Assembly (NCBI GenBank): GCA_023411375.1 | Contig: JAEYOW010000056.1 | Location: 1 to 64,000, forward strand | Source: Bacillota bacterium | GTDB lineage: Bacteria; Bacillota; Clostridia; Christensenellales; Aristaeellaceae | Length of the DNA stretch: 64,000 bases | Reading direction: 5' to 3' | Part shown: one piece after another, positions 23,666 to 32,564 of the stretch | Numbering within the stretch: the first letter of the stretch is position 1 | Layout: each line of letters opens with the position of its first letter | Position numbers and translations under genes: made by a program | Notes under the pieces: generated by a model | Seen by the model: the letters and a program-made list of their open reading frames with translations, nothing else | Databases searched by the model: none | Told to the model about the DNA's origin: nothing

Positions 23666-26600
23666 TCAGTCTAGCAGCCTGCCGAGGGTTGCCCGCAGCA
23701 CATCCACATCGATGGGTTTGGCAACATGGGCGTTCATCCCCGCGTCCAGGGACGCCTGAATGTCCTCGGTAAAGGCGTTGGCGGTCATCGCCACAATCGG
23801 GATCGTTGCGGCGTCGGGCCGGTTTAACTCCCGAATCGCGCGGGTGGCTTCGTACCCCGTCATTTTCGGCATCTGAATATCCATCAGGATTGCGTCATAG
23901 GTTCCCGGGGGCATGCGCGCAAAGGCGTGCAGTACCTGATCTCCGTCCGCGCTGACGATGGATTTGGCCCCGTGCATCTGTAAAAGCTCGCTGAGAAGCT
24001 CAGCGTTGATCATATTGTCCTCCGCAATCAGGAAGGTGCGCCCGGCAAGAAGATCCTCCCCGGACGCTCCGGAGCCTTTTTCGCCCCGCTCGTCAACGTC
24101 CTTGCGCCTGCGCGCCGTCTCAAACTCCAGCTCTACCCGGAAAGCGGTGCCCTTGCCCACATGGCTGCTAACCATGATTTCGCCGTCCATCAGTTCTACC
24201 AGCCCTTTGACGATGCTCAGGCCAAGCCCCGTCCCCTCGACGCGCACGACGCTGGCGTCACGGGCAAACGGCTCAAAGATGCGGGTCAAGAACGTCTCGG
24301 ACATTCCAATGCCCGTATCACGGATGGTAAACCGGTAGCGGACGCGCTCTCCGACCTCAAGCGCGGGCGTTTCCTCCACCAAAAAATCCACTTGCCCTCC
24401 TTCCGGCGTAAACTTGACCGCGTTGGACAGCAGGTTGATGAGTATTTGGCTGATGCGAAGGGAGTCTCCCAGAAAGCGTTCATGCGTTATGGCCAATGGC
24501 TGGATCACAAACCGCAGCCCCGCCTCCCTCGCTTGCGGCTCCATAATGGCGGAAAGCTGCTCGATAAGTTCGTAAAGCGATAGCTCCCTTTGGCTTAAGG
24601 TGATTTTAGAGCGTTCAATCCGGCTCATATCCAGCACATCATTGATCAGGCTCAGCAGATGCTTGTTTGCGACGGATATTCTCTCAAGGCAGCCCTTCAC
24701 CCGTTCACGGTCGTCCAGGTAGGCCAGCGCCAGCGTCGTCATCCCCATGATGGCGTTCATCGGCGTGCGGATATCGTGGGACATCGAGGTTAGAAAATCG
24801 CTCTTGGCTTGGCTTGCCTCCCTGGCGAGGGCCAGCGCGTCCTCCAGGGCTTTCTTTGAGGCGCGCTCAGCGGCCAGCATGTCTGTTACATCCGCCCTGA
24901 CGATACAGATGGTACCATGGTTCTGATCCCCCCACAGCACGTTAACCTGCTTGTACAGCAGGCCGCCCTCCCCGGTCCGGCACGGAAATACGAAGTCATA
25001 CCCAGCCGGCTTTTGCGCAAGCCGGTTAAGCATGGTTTCCAGGCGGAACTGCTCGCGCGCCTCCGGCATGCTCTGCTCCGCGTCGCGGCAGCCGGTAAAC
25101 GCTCCGGCCGCGCGGCTTAAATCCTCCGTCCTGTAGGGCGGCAGGTTTTCCAACACCATCCGGCGCGTGTACATTGTAAACAGCCCGCTGCCCACATGGA
25201 GAAAGCCCGCCAGATCAAAGGTATAGGCGATCATATTGAGCAGGCCCTGCTGCTCCCGCACCGAATCCGTGATGTCCGTGCATACCAGGCAGATCCTGCC
25301 CAGCCGCAGGTCGCTGGCGAAAACCGACATGTTTTTGGTGCGGATTTCTCCGTCCTCATCGGTGACGGAATAAGCGACCGTATAGGCGTCCTGCTCCTTC
25401 AACCGCCTGATGATCCTGTCCGGCTCCAGCGCTTTTCGGTACTGCTCCCTGTCCCTGGGCACGACGACCGAAGCCGCCATGTGGGCCACCCGCTCGGAAT
25501 GGCGGCCGTGGGATTGGGGAACCAGACGGGCGTTTTTATTGCTGCTCAGTATCTGATAGGAGTCCTCATGCAGATTCAGATCAACGATATAATCGTGGCT
25601 GCTGGAAGAAAGCCGATGCAATATCCGGTCGGAGATCGTCTGCTCGGTGATGTCCGTTACCGTCAGAATTCCCGTGATATCTCCCGTGTCCGGCGTTTCC
25701 ACCATGTTTACCTTAAAGCGGACGTAACGGCCCCGTTCTTCTCCGGGCAGCTTGATAAAGCAGTCGAGAACCCGTTCGGCTTCCTTTCTGGCAAAGGCGG
25801 CCAGCGATGGAGCGTTTAAATAGGTATTCAGGAACGTCTGCCGCTCCTCTTTTTCCACAACCAGGTCCGCGATGCCTGTAAAAAATGCTTCCCGGTTTTC
25901 GCCCAGCTTTTCCAGAAGCTTGGAGTCCGTATAATCCTTGATTTCCAAAATTTTGTTCCGCGTGATGTTGCAATGCCCGACGATAAGCGTATCAGGCCCC
26001 GGCGCACGGTAATGCTGTAACAGAAGGTTCTCATATTGACGGCGAAGCAGACGGTTTTCCGCCATAGCCTTGCTGATATCCGTATAGACAGAATAAATTC
26101 TACGCTGCCCATCCGGCAGTTTCAGCATGGAAAGTGTGCTTTTCACCCACACATAGCCTCCGTCGCCCCGCTTCATACGGGCGGTGAGCTCGCAGTGCCC
26201 CTCTCCGCTCTCCATATACGCAAGCAGCTTATTTCGGTTGGTCGTTACGTCGTCCGGATGAAAGCCGGCAAAAATGTCGCCCGCATAAACGGCGTAAGCC
26301 TCATCCACGCTCATATGCGTCATGGCGGCAAAACCGTCGGAGATGAACTCCGGCGTCATGACGCCATCCGATTCGCTGCGGATGACCGATATGCCTCCGG
26401 GCAGGTTTTCCACGAGGGTCTGGAAGTACAGCTCCAGGCGTTCCTTTTCCAGGCGGGCGGTCACTTCCCCGGTAACGTCCTGAACATATTTGATATAGGC
26501 GGGAATCCCATTCCAGTTGCTTTCCTTAAAACGTGTGGTATAAAACCGGCCGGTATTGCCAACCGGCATCGCATGCTCCTGTCCATCCGGCGCATGCGTC

Positions 26601-28294
26601 CCCAGCGTGCAAAACGCGCATGGCTCGCTTTTGCCAAACAGCGCCGCATAACATTTTTGGCCCGCGCAAACTGGTGTTTCGCCAAAAAGATTGCGGGATT
26701 CGTTAACATAGAGCAGCTCGTAGCTAGCCCTATCGATAACATAGATGCCGTCCGCCGTTTCATTGGCGATGCTCTGATACATGTGGCTTTCTTCCGACAT
26801 GCCGGTATAGACGGCGTAAAACCGCATCGCTTCGGCCGGCGGACCCATGCGCCGTCCGTTTAAATGGATCCATCCCAACGTTCCGTCCTTTCGGCAAACC
26901 CGGTAGGAAATATCCAGAATCCCGCCGCTTTCCAGCGCTGCCTGCCCCGCCCCGAACACCCGGGCCCTGTCCGGCTCATAGATATTGTCCAGAATGCCCT
27001 GAGGGAAGCTTTCGTTATACTCCTCCCTCGTGTGGCCTGTGAGCGCGGGAACGCCGTCGGACATGAACAGGGGAGTCACCCGTCCGCCATCCACCCTGTA
27101 GCTGGCGATGCCGCCGGGGATGGAGTTGACGAGGTGATTCAGCTCCATCTGCGTATCTCTGAGGGCGGAAATGTTGTGGAACACGCAATGAAGCAGGGGA
27201 TAGCCGCTGTCCTCCCCGATTTGTTTTGCCTGGATGTGCACCCATACGATATGCCCGTCGCGGTGCAGCTTGCGAAACTCGAAGTCCGCCACCGTATGGG
27301 TTTTAATCGCCGTACGCAGCTTTTCCACCACCATGGCGGTATCCTCAGGATAGGTAAGCTTCGCCGCGTCACCCCGGGTTAGTTCCTTATATTCTTCCAC
27401 CGTATAACCGGACAGCTCCGGCACGCCGTCGGAAAAAAACATGGTTTCAAAGATGCTGGAAACCCGGTAAATCGCCACGCCGCCGGGAATCGCGTTGATG
27501 ATGTCCTGCATCTTTTCACCAGATCCGGTCAGCTCCTCCTCCAGCCGTTTTTGCTCGCTAAAGTCGCTGTATACGCCATAAAGAAGCCGCTGGCCGGCCT
27601 CGTCAGCCCCGAACGAGCCATCCAGTCGAATCCAGCGGTATTCGTTCCTTTTGTCGTTCCACAAGCGATAAATATGCTGTATGACGCCGCCGCTGCGGGA
27701 AACCTCTTCGATTTTTTCCTGAAGCGGGGCAAGATCCTCCGGGTGCACGCCCAGATAATTCGTCTCCCGCTCCACGCTACGGATATGCTCCTGCGAATAC
27801 CCTGTCATTTCATAAAACGCCTGGTTGTGAAAGACAGGAATGATCCTAGACCCTTCAAGTCGGTAAACGCACAGGCCGCAAGGAAGGCTGCCAAGGGTTG
27901 TTCTGAGATCCTTCTCAGCCTTCCTGTGGTTTTCCTTCTCACGCTTTTCATCCGTAATATCCAGGAAATATTCGATGTGCGCGGGTTCTCCGGCCCAGTC
28001 GATGAGCTTCCCGCTGAGCTGATAAATGCGGTGGTTGCCGGGATGATGGTATTCCCGAACCCTGAGCTCGGTTCGGCTCATTTCCCCGGCATGGCAAGAG
28101 GGGCAGGGCTTGTCAAAGCCCGCGACTGCATAGCAAGCGGCGTCCGTCCGTCCAGCCTCGGGAAAAAGCTCCCTCGCAAGCCGGTTTGTATACAGCAGTC
28201 GGTAGTCGCGGGTTGCGCTGACAAATACAGCTACCGGCGCATTATCCAGAACCGCCTTCAACTGGTTCATGGACAAACTATCCTTCGTTGTCAT
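23666..28294 (-). CDS. Multi-PAS hybrid sensor histidine kinase
   Basis: A 1542-residue soluble protein without membrane segments. About nine PAS-like modules fill residues 10-1130; repeats of the IPGG(V/I)A-YRV type mark the PAS_3 units. HisKA follows with the phosphoacceptor in MSHDIRTPMNAIMG (His near 1172), then HATPase_c (N box NLLSNAVKF, G boxes DTGIGMS and GTGLGLSIV) and a C-terminal receiver domain with Asp near 1469 in LMDIQMPKMTG. PAS modules 1 and 5 carry related cysteine motifs (CYAVAGFDKPCPSC, CYAALFGKSEPCAFC). The first four bases overlap the HPt gene, and with it and the REC-GGDEF-EAL gene it forms a phosphorelay operon. The signal is probably cytoplasmic, perhaps redox or a small ligand. 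Confidence 0.92.
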   Translation of the reverse strand: MTTKDSLSMNQLKAVLDNAPVAVFVSATRDYRLLYTNRLARELFPEAGRTDAACYAVAGFDKPCPSCHAGEMSRTELRVREYHHPGNHRIYQLSGKLIDWAGEPAHIEYFLDITDEKREKENHRKAEKDLRTTLGSLPCGLCVYRLEGSRIIPVFHNQAFYEMTGYSQEHIRSVERETNYLGVHPEDLAPLQEKIEEVSRSGGVIQHIYRLWNDKRNEYRWIRLDGSFGADEAGQRLLYGVYSDFSEQKRLEEELTGSGEKMQDIINAIPGGVAIYRVSSIFETMFFSDGVPELSGYTVEEYKELTRGDAAKLTYPEDTAMVVEKLRTAIKTHTVADFEFRKLHRDGHIVWVHIQAKQIGEDSGYPLLHCVFHNISALRDTQMELNHLVNSIPGGIASYRVDGGRVTPLFMSDGVPALTGHTREEYNESFPQGILDNIYEPDRARVFGAGQAALESGGILDISYRVCRKDGTLGWIHLNGRRMGPPAEAMRFYAVYTGMSEESHMYQSIANETADGIYVIDRASYELLYVNESRNLFGETPVCAGQKCYAALFGKSEPCAFCTLGTHAPDGQEHAMPVGNTGRFYTTRFKESNWNGIPAYIKYVQDVTGEVTARLEKERLELYFQTLVENLPGGISVIRSESDGVMTPEFISDGFAAMTHMSVDEAYAVYAGDIFAGFHPDDVTTNRNKLLAYMESGEGHCELTARMKRGDGGYVWVKSTLSMLKLPDGQRRIYSVYTDISKAMAENRLLRRQYENLLLQHYRAPGPDTLIVGHCNITRNKILEIKDYTDSKLLEKLGENREAFFTGIADLVVEKEERQTFLNTYLNAPSLAAFARKEAERVLDCFIKLPGEERGRYVRFKVNMVETPDTGDITGILTVTDITEQTISDRILHRLSSSSHDYIVDLNLHEDSYQILSSNKNARLVPQSHGRHSERVAHMAASVVVPRDREQYRKALEPDRIIRRLKEQDAYTVAYSVTDEDGEIRTKNMSVFASDLRLGRICLVCTDITDSVREQQGLLNMIAYTFDLAGFLHVGSGLFTMYTRRMVLENLPPYRTEDLSRAAGAFTGCRDAEQSMPEAREQFRLETMLNRLAQKPAGYDFVFPCRTGEGGLLYKQVNVLWGDQNHGTICIVRADVTDMLAAERASKKALEDALALAREASQAKSDFLTSMSHDIRTPMNAIMGMTTLALAYLDDRERVKGCLERISVANKHLLSLINDVLDMSRIERSKITLSQRELSLYELIEQLSAIMEPQAREAGLRFVIQPLAITHERFLGDSLRISQILINLLSNAVKFTPEGGQVDFLVEETPALEVGERVRYRFTIRDTGIGMSETFLTRIFEPFARDASVVRVEGTGLGLSIVKGLVELMDGEIMVSSHVGKGTAFRVELEFETARRRKDVDERGEKGSGASGEDLLAGRTFLIAEDNMINAELLSELLQMHGAKSIVSADGDQVLHAFARMPPGTYDAILMDIQMPKMTGYEATRAIRELNRPDAATIPIVAMTANAFTEDIQASLDAGMNAHVAKPIDVDVLRATLGRLLD

Positions 28295-28662
28295 TCCTGA
28301 CCGCCTCCCATAAGGTTCGCCCTGAAGCCGTCCGCTTTCTGAAATTCCCCCTCGATGGCCTGATACAGCGCCGGATAATCCTCGCGCGGCTCACCATTGC
28401 GAAGCGGCTCCACGATCGCACAGACCGCCTGATACAGAGGCGTCAGCCCCATATTGCCCACGACGCCCTTCAGGGTGTGAGCCGCTTCGAAGGCGCTCCG
28501 TAAATCGCCCCTGTCAAGCGCTGTGCCCAGCTGCCGGAGGTTTTGATCGTCAAACAGCATGGCAAGCAGCCTTACATATAGCGCTTCATTTCCCATAAAG
28601 CGGTTCATCGTCGTTTGGTAGTCCGCTCCGTAGGCCTCAAAAAGCTCTTTGAAATTTATCAT
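28291..28662 (-). CDS. Histidine phosphotransfer (HPt) protein
   Basis: The 123-residue protein is a single HPt four-helix bundle. The phosphoacceptor histidine is in EAAHTLKGVVGNMGL (near residue 60), followed by the conserved leucine-rich helix. It moves phosphate between the receiver domain of the hybrid kinase and the receiver of a response regulator. It overlaps the upstream REC-GGDEF-EAL gene and the downstream kinase gene by four bases each (ATGA), so all three are translationally coupled in a fixed order. Confidence 0.93.
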   Translation of the reverse strand: MINFKELFEAYGADYQTTMNRFMGNEALYVRLLAMLFDDQNLRQLGTALDRGDLRSAFEAAHTLKGVVGNMGLTPLYQAVCAIVEPLRNGEPREDYPALYQAIEGEFQKADGFRANLMGGGQE

Positions 28663-30401
28663 TTTGATGCATCCTTCCCGTTATTAAAATCAACCGGCGC
28701 CGGAGCGGCGAACCCTGCCGGCGAGCGTTCATTCCGGCTGTCTCCGCCTTTGATCAATGCCTCGAACGCCCGTACCGGCATAGGCCTGGCCAAATAGTAT
28801 CCCTGCGCGCAGTCGCAGCCGATCTCGCGCAGCCGCTCCAACTGCTTTTCGGTTTCAACGCCTTCCGCTACAACGCTCAGCTTCATCGTTCGGGCCAGAT
28901 TGATAATAAACTGCAAAATCCCCTCGTTGGAGGGAACGTCAATTTCACTTTGAATGAATTTCAGATCCAGCTTCAGGATATCCACAGGCATTTTGCTGAG
29001 CATGTTGAGGGATGAATAGCCGCTGCCGAAATCGTCCATTTCAATGATAAAGCCCAGCTTCCGAAGGCGGCCGACCGTGTCGATAATCTGCTGCGGGTTT
29101 TCCGTATAAGCGCTTTCGGTTATCTCCAGATGCAGAAGCGACGGGGACAGCCTGTATTTTTGAATGGTATCCGACAGGTATTCCGTCAAGTCGGCGTGGT
29201 AGAGATCTGCGCGCGATACATTGACGGAGATGGGCAGGAACGGGTTCCCGCTGTCGGCCCATGCCTTCAACACCCCGCACGTCCTGTCCCAAACATATCG
29301 GTCCAGCTTTGAGATAAAACCGTTTTGCTCAAACAGCGGGATGAATTCAGCCGGCGGCTGGAGTCCCCATTCCGGATGATTCCATCGCACCAGCGCCTCG
29401 GCGCCGGCCAGGGCGCCGTCAGACAGCCTGTATTTGGGCTGGAGATAAATCTCAAACTGTTTTTCAGCCAGGGAGGATTCCATGCTGTCCGTGATCGCCT
29501 GCTTGTGTAGCCAAATGCTTCTCAGCTCATCATCGTATAAGGCGAAGTATTTCCCATACTGTCCCTTGATGCTTTGAGCGGCCAAAAGGGCGCGGTCATA
29601 CATCTGCTCCACGGTCGCGGCAGCGCCGCATGCCGCGTAAATACCCCATTTCATCACCACGTTTTTTGAGTCGGACAGGGTGTTTACGTCCGCAAGGGCG
29701 CGCGCAAACATTTCATCCGTATACACCCACCCGTGCTCCAGCAGGCAGCCAAACCGGTCGGCGCTTAAACGGCCGCAAATGCCCCTGCCGTCCAGAAGAT
29801 TGGTATAAAGGTCCGCGATGCCGCAAAGCAGCCGGTCCCCGGCCGCCATGCCGAAAATATCATTGATCATTTTAAAATTTTCAATGTCGGAGCAAATAAT
29901 GTCGTATTCCGTATTGGGGTTTTGACGGAGAATTTCCTTTACGCGCTCAAAAAAGAAAGTCTTGCTGTAAAGCCCCGTCAACTGGTCGTATTTGAACAGG
30001 TTGATCATTGCGGCGGTTTCGCGCAGGTTGATAATGCCGGCAACGCGGTGTAGAATAATTTGCGGCTTGTAGGGCTTGACCACAAAATCGGCCGCGCCGT
30101 GGGCCAGAGAGGCCACTTCGTCGGATTCGCTGTCGCTTTGCGTCGTGACGATGACGGGAATGGAAGTAAAAGCCGGATTTCCCTTCATACGGGAAAGAAA
30201 GGTATAGCCATCCATAACGGGCATGACGATGTCCAACAAAATGAGCGAAATGTCTTCCCCATACTGCGCCAGCATATCAAGGGCCTGCCGGCCGTTTTCC
30301 GCCTCCAAAACATTATAGTCAGGCAGAAGAATCTGACACAGCAAGGCCCGGTTGAGCGGGTTGTCCTCCACCACTAAAATGTTTTTCTTCGCGCTCATCA
30401 T
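28659..30401 (-). CDS. Response regulator with degenerate GGDEF and intact EAL domain
   Basis: A 580-residue protein: receiver domain (about 5-125; Asp in LLLDIVMPVMDG), GGDEF domain (about 135-295) and EAL domain (about 310-560). The GGDEF signature is replaced by SADRF, so cyclase activity is not expected; it may bind GTP or be structural. The EAL part keeps EALVRW, the Asn of NVSR, EITES, DDFGSG, LKLDLKF and AEGVET, the metal and catalytic residues of c-di-GMP phosphodiesterases. Thus phosphorylation probably alters c-di-GMP breakdown. ATG 30401 follows AAGGGGAT by 9 bases; the frame is open upstream, so a longer form cannot be excluded. It is the first gene of the relay operon. Confidence 0.9.
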   Translation of the reverse strand: MMSAKKNILVVEDNPLNRALLCQILLPDYNVLEAENGRQALDMLAQYGEDISLILLDIVMPVMDGYTFLSRMKGNPAFTSIPVIVTTQSDSESDEVASLAHGAADFVVKPYKPQIILHRVAGIINLRETAAMINLFKYDQLTGLYSKTFFFERVKEILRQNPNTEYDIICSDIENFKMINDIFGMAAGDRLLCGIADLYTNLLDGRGICGRLSADRFGCLLEHGWVYTDEMFARALADVNTLSDSKNVVMKWGIYAACGAAATVEQMYDRALLAAQSIKGQYGKYFALYDDELRSIWLHKQAITDSMESSLAEKQFEIYLQPKYRLSDGALAGAEALVRWNHPEWGLQPPAEFIPLFEQNGFISKLDRYVWDRTCGVLKAWADSGNPFLPISVNVSRADLYHADLTEYLSDTIQKYRLSPSLLHLEITESAYTENPQQIIDTVGRLRKLGFIIEMDDFGSGYSSLNMLSKMPVDILKLDLKFIQSEIDVPSNEGILQFIINLARTMKLSVVAEGVETEKQLERLREIGCDCAQGYYLARPMPVRAFEALIKGGDSRNERSPAGFAAPAPVDFNNGKDASK

Positions 30402-30751
30402 CGGAAAAATCCCCTTTTCAGCCATCCGCCGGCGCGCCGCCTGGCGCTCGCGGGCCACCTGTAAAGTCTGTCCGGGACGTGCGTATTTCCGGGACAGGGG
30501 CTTCAGGATAGACACCTTCACGGGGAAACCGTACCGTATACCGTCATACCCCGCCGGCGGCGGTGTCGGAAAACATCCGCAAATCCATTCCGGTAGCCTT
30601 CGCTGCATGGTAAGCACGAATAAATGCTGGCCGCATGCACTCTTAAAAGCAGTATAACAAAATACGGCAAAAATAGCAACCGCCCTCACCGGTGTCCGAG
30701 TTGCCCAATAAATACAGAAGGATAAAGGAAAATCCACGTGGGAAAGCGAAA
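30402..30751 (-). promoter_or_regulatory. Promoter and long leader of the phosphorelay operon
   Basis: On the minus strand TTGCTA (30679-30674) and TATACT (30656-30651) form a 17-spaced promoter. Transcription should begin near 30644, leaving a leader of about 240 bases before the chosen ATG. I looked for a c-di-GMP (GEMM) riboswitch there and did not find its conserved core. The leader is open in the frame of the downstream gene, so part of it may be translated. The remaining bases up to 30751 hold no gene. Confidence 0.5.
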
Positions 30752-30871
30752 ATGAGTGAGATGATAAAAGAAACAGATCATCAGCCGCAGCGGCGGCATT
30801 CCGCTTGGGAACAGGCGCCTAACCCATTCGTCGCTTATCTTCCCCAAGGACCTGTGAGGTATCAGGAATGA
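30752..30871 (+). CDS. Possible 39-residue peptide coupled to the hydrolase gene
   Basis: A short frame starting at ATG 30752 after GGAAAGCG ends in a TGA that overlaps the ATG of the following hydrolase gene (ATGA). The peptide is hydrophilic (histidine, glutamine and proline-rich) and I recognise no family. The hydrolase itself has a poor ribosome site, so translation of this frame may deliver ribosomes to it. It could be a leader peptide rather than a functional protein. Confidence 0.35.
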   Translation: MSEMIKETDHQPQRRHSAWEQAPNPFVAYLPQGPVRYQE

Positions 30872-31857
30872 AAGACTACCGCATTACCTCCGGCATGATT
30901 CATCCAAGCATTCGCCTTACGGGCCGTATCCTCCGGCGGATACTTCATTTCAAAAGCGAAACAACCTTCGTTCGTCTGCAGCGGCTTATGCCCGCCGCGC
31001 GAAGGCTTATAAGGCCAAAAGGCTTCTGTTGCGAGCAACAGACCGTCGCCGTGCCGGGCCATTCCCGGCTTCGGCTGTTGATTTGCCGCCCGCGCAAGCC
31101 CAGGCCGGAGGCCGTAGGCCTGCTTTGGCTTCACGGAGGAGGGTATGCCATCGGAACGCCGGAACAGGATTTCAGCTTTATCCAAAAGTTTATCGCCGCC
31201 GCCAATTGCGTGATCGTATCCCCGGATTACAGGCTTTCCGTTCAATCGCCCTATCCGGCGGCGGTCAGCGACTGCTATCAGACCTTGCTCTGGATGAAAA
31301 CGCACGCGCGGCTCCTCGGCATCCGGCTTGACCAGCTGTTTGTAGGCGGCGACAGCGCGGGCGGCGGGCTAGCGGCCGCCGTTACCCTGATGGCCCGCGA
31401 CAGGGGCGAGGTGAGCGTCGCGTTTCAAATGCCCCTATATCCCATGCTGGACGACCGGATGATAACGCCCTCCTCCCGGAATAACGACGCCCCTGTCTGG
31501 GATACTCGGGCCAATAAGGCCGCGTGGCGGTTGTATCTGGGCGATCTGTACGGCACAGACACCGTCCCCGTCTACGCCGCTCCGGCTCGGGAAACGGATT
31601 TCCGGGGACTGCCGCCCGCCTATACCTTTGTAGGAGAACTTGAGCCTTTTCGGGATGAAACGGCGCAATATATATCCCGGTTGAATGAGGCCGGTGTTCA
31701 GGCGGAAATGGACGTGTATCCGGGTTGCTTTCACGCGTTTGATATCGTTTGTGCGCACGCGTCCGTTGCGCGGCGCGCGGCACGGCGGTATGTCGAGCGC
31801 TTTCAGCACGCCGCCAAAACCTGTTTTGCCAGGCAGCCGGATGAGATGGATATGTAG
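30868..31857 (+). CDS. Alpha/beta hydrolase of the hormone-sensitive lipase type
   Basis: The 329-residue enzyme belongs to the HSL/Aes esterase group. The oxyanion motif is LHGGGYA (near residue 90), the nucleophile elbow GGDSAGGG (Ser near 160), the acid residue lies in the segment FVGELEPFRDE (near 255) and the catalytic histidine in GCFHAFD (near 288). Such enzymes hydrolyse short-chain acyl esters in the cytoplasm. It has no signal peptide. It is preceded by, and overlaps, a short reading frame, and is divergent from the phosphorelay operon. The natural substrate is unknown; a deacetylase for plant or host glycans would fit the sugar-rich context (inference). Confidence 0.88.
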   Translation: MKDYRITSGMIHPSIRLTGRILRRILHFKSETTFVRLQRLMPAARRLIRPKGFCCEQQTVAVPGHSRLRLLICRPRKPRPEAVGLLWLHGGGYAIGTPEQDFSFIQKFIAAANCVIVSPDYRLSVQSPYPAAVSDCYQTLLWMKTHARLLGIRLDQLFVGGDSAGGGLAAAVTLMARDRGEVSVAFQMPLYPMLDDRMITPSSRNNDAPVWDTRANKAAWRLYLGDLYGTDTVPVYAAPARETDFRGLPPAYTFVGELEPFRDETAQYISRLNEAGVQAEMDVYPGCFHAFDIVCAHASVARRAARRYVERFQHAAKTCFARQPDEMDM

Positions 31858-31922
31858 TCCGATACGCTTCATGAAACCCGGGAGTGAGCTGCGCAAGCCC
31901 ATCTCCTCCGGCGCTTTTTCCC

Positions 31923-31966
31923 TTGACAATTCCCGGCCGGAAGCATAATATGAACGTTGTTCATAT
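31923..31966 (+). promoter_or_regulatory. Promoter with a perfect palindromic operator
   Basis: TTGACA (31923-31928) is followed after 17 bases by TAATAT (31946-31951), or after 15 bases by CATAAT. The perfect palindrome ATATGAAC-GTT-GTTCATAT (31948-31966) covers the -10 and start region, the typical place of a TetR-family operator. No regulator gene is adjacent. Confidence 0.65.
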
Positions 31967-31986
31967 TTGGGAGGAGTTGATGGCTG

Positions 31987-32415
31987 ATGAAGGTACGGCG
32001 TAAGACCCTGCTGATCGTCGCGGGGTTTGTATGGTTTTTTGCCGGGCTTAATATCATGAAAATTGGGGCGGAGGCCTCCCGTGGGCAGTGGAGTTGGCTG
32101 ATGCTTGGATTGGCGGCGTTGACCTTTGCGCTCTTTCATAACGTTGTTTTTCGCCGGATGGTCAGAAAGCATACGCGCAGGATTACCAGCTATCAGGAGG
32201 AAAGAATGAGCGTCTTTCGTTTTTTTGATCGCGCCGCCTATTTAATTATGACGGTGATGATCGCGGCGGGGGTTTCGCTGCGCGCCTTTCACTGGTGGCC
32301 GGATGTGTGTATCGCTACGTTTTATTCCGGATTGGGCCTGTCGCTGGTTGTCGCGGGCCTCAGCTTTCTGCTGCAATACAGGCGCTATTGCAAAGCAATG
32401 ACGGCGCGAGCCTAA
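31987..32415 (+). CDS. Four-helix membrane protein of unknown function
   Basis: The 142-residue product has four hydrophobic segments (about 7-24, 36-55, 80-98 and 108-127), basic ends and a central amphipathic stretch RRMVRKHTRRITSYQEERM. It is probably an inner-membrane protein of a DUF4491-like small family, but I cannot assign it. GGGAGGAG lies 10 bases before the ATG; a closer ATG at 31980 gives only a 7-residue frame. Its promoter carries a TetR-type palindrome, suggesting induction by a small molecule, as for some efflux or stress proteins. Confidence 0.7.
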   Translation: MKVRRKTLLIVAGFVWFFAGLNIMKIGAEASRGQWSWLMLGLAALTFALFHNVVFRRMVRKHTRRITSYQEERMSVFRFFDRAAYLIMTVMIAAGVSLRAFHWWPDVCIATFYSGLGLSLVVAGLSFLLQYRRYCKAMTARA

Positions 32416-32450
32416 AATGGACACTCTGGCGGAATCAAACCGGGCTCCAA

Positions 32451-32494
32451 AACGAATGATGCGCGTGCCGACAGCGGTACGCGCATCATTCGTT
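32451..32494 (-). terminator. Long hairpin between convergent genes
   Basis: A perfect 16-bp inverted repeat (AACGAATGATGCGCGT at 32451-32466; complement at 32479-32494) is followed by TTTTGG on the minus strand. It probably ends the glycosidase operon and may also serve the membrane protein gene on the plus strand. Confidence 0.7.
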
Positions 32495-32564
32495 ATAAAC
32501 TGTTAACAACCCCAGGGAACGCTTCTGCGGTTTCCTCTTCTTTTTTCATGCGCCCGCGTGCCGG

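Noticed and set aside
30402..30644. c-di-GMP (GEMM) riboswitch before the REC-GGDEF-EAL gene
   Set aside because: The conserved core sequence GACGCAAAGC and the paired arms of the class could not be found in the leader.
28659..30737. Start of the REC-GGDEF-EAL gene at the far upstream end of its open frame
   Set aside because: The open frame extends beyond the mapped-looking promoter at 30651-30679, and the receiver domain starts normally from the ATG at 30401, which has a ribosome site.
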